NCBI RefSeq assembly: GCF_036327775.1
Contig: NZ_CP109598.1
Coordinates: 3,968,001-4,032,000 of the forward strand
Length of the DNA stretch: 64,000 bases
DNA from: Streptomyces sp. NBC_01498
GTDB taxonomy: Bacteria; Actinomycetota; Actinomycetes; Streptomycetales; Streptomycetaceae
Direction of reading: 5' to 3'
Part shown: positions 63,541 to 64,000 of the stretch, in pieces
How positions within the stretch are numbered: the first letter of the stretch is position 1
Layout: each line of letters begins with the position of its first letter
Translations under genes and position numbers: made by a program
The notes under the pieces: generated by a model
What the model was told of the DNA's origin: nothing
What the model saw: the letters and a program-made list of their open reading frames with translations, nothing else
The model's database searches: none

Positions 63541-64000
63541 TCAGAGGTTGACACCGAAGTCGGTGGCGATGCCCGCGAGGCCGGAGGCGTAACCCTGGCC
63601 GACGGCGCGGAACTTCCACTCGGCGCCGTTGCGGTACAGCTCACCGAAGACCATCGCGGTCTCGGTGGCGGCGTCCTCGCTCAGGTCGTAGCGGGCGAGT
63701 TCGGCGCCGCCGGCCTGGTTCACGATGCGGATGTACGCGTTGCGGACCTGGCCGAAGTTCTGGCTGCGGGTCACCGCGTCGTAGATGGAGACGGGGAAGA
63801 CGATCTTGTCGACGTCGGCGGGCAGACCCGCCAGGTTGACGTTGATGGCCTCGTCGTCGCCCGCGCCCTCGCCGGTGCGGTTGTCGCCGGTGTGGACGAT
63901 GGTCTGGTCCGGCGTCTGCTTGTTGTTGAAGAAGACGAAGTGACTGTCGGAGACGACCTTTCCGGTGGTGTTGACCGCGATCGCCGAGGCGTCGAGGTCG
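63541..64000 (-). CDS. terD: TerD-family calcium-binding stress protein (5' end outside window)
   Basis: 152 residues present to the window edge; about 40 are missing from the usual 191. Reads [20 protein letters not shown], then [20 protein letters not shown], the acidic [38 protein letters not shown] and [16 protein letters not shown] at the C-terminus. TerD binds Ca2+ through the D-D-E loops and is linked to tellurite resistance and to development in Streptomyces. Multiple terD copies per genome are normal. Confidence 0.95.
   Translation of the reverse strand, partial: DLDASAIAVNTTGKVVSDSHFVFFNNKQTPDQTIVHTGDNRTGEGAGDDEAINVNLAGLPADVDKIVFPVSIYDAVTRSQNFGQVRNAYIRIVNQAGGAELARYDLSEDAATETAMVFGELYRNGAEWKFRAVGQGYASGLAGIATDFGVNL

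Overview
The window is a 64 kb stretch of chromosome from a Streptomyces or close relative. The evidence is very high GC with strong third-position GC bias, many GTG starts, GTGA/ATGA gene overlaps, leaderless promoters with the TAnnnT pattern directly before the start codon, and a core gene order typical of the genus: mshA, YbjN, gpm, phoU/phoR-phoP, carD, ispD-ispF, cysS, rlmB, a DoxX-family gene, a sugar nucleotidyltransferase and msiK. Assignments rest on reading motifs and gene order; no database search was possible.

Left part (1-13.7 kb): the tail of an IS21-type IstB ATPase; an XRE regulator, HbhA-like protein and DUF2516 membrane protein in the same order as Rv0474-Rv0476 of Mycobacterium tuberculosis; a 12-unit tandem repeat; a SpoIIE/PP2C response regulator; an NlpC/P60 hydrolase; a SAM methyltransferase divergent from mshA (mycothiol), which has a good SigR-type promoter; a YbjN protein; a Tat-exported beta-helix protein; an MFS permease; and phosphoglycerate mutase. 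Then comes a small variable block (13.7-18.3 kb) with a tiny membrane protein, an uncharacterised actinobacterial protein, an XRE/TPR regulator, an APH-fold kinase and two Cys-rich mini-proteins.

Core part (18.4-34.4 kb): the phosphate-control genes phoU and phoR-phoP, divergent, with a three-unit PHO box between them; a lipoprotein; carD; the MEP-pathway pair ispD-ispF; an F420/FMN split-barrel protein; cysS; rlmB; a DoxX-family membrane protein; a nucleotidyltransferase; a secreted protein; the multi-sugar ABC ATPase msiK; and tRNA-Thr(TGT).

Accessory island (34.35-46.87 kb): the 3' half of tRNA-Thr is duplicated exactly (43 bp) 12,478 bp downstream, so the interval between the copies looks like an integrated element. 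It carries a hypothetical gene whose stop codon is the target duplication of an intact IS5-group element, an IS remnant, a 2,048-residue exported RHS/YD-repeat protein with a short cationic hydrophobic tip, a four-helix membrane protein directly downstream (candidate immunity protein), and a divergent PGRP/amidase gene with a one-base frameshift. No integrase is visible. This is the most novel-looking system in the window.

Right part (46.9-64 kb): a lipoprotein; a His-rich membrane protein beside a YcnI-like copper-type protein; a second NlpC/P60 hydrolase; a tightly overlapping run of PLP synthase, MFS exporter, BlaI and M56 peptidase; a TlpA/ResA thioredoxin lipoprotein; a secreted mini-protein; an FAD oxidoreductase divergent from a GNAT acetyltransferase; a TPR-like protein; a phytoene-dehydrogenase-like flavoprotein; a pentapeptide-repeat protein; a conserved hypothetical; an 8-unit CACGTG-containing repeat; and the 5'-truncated end of a TerD gene.
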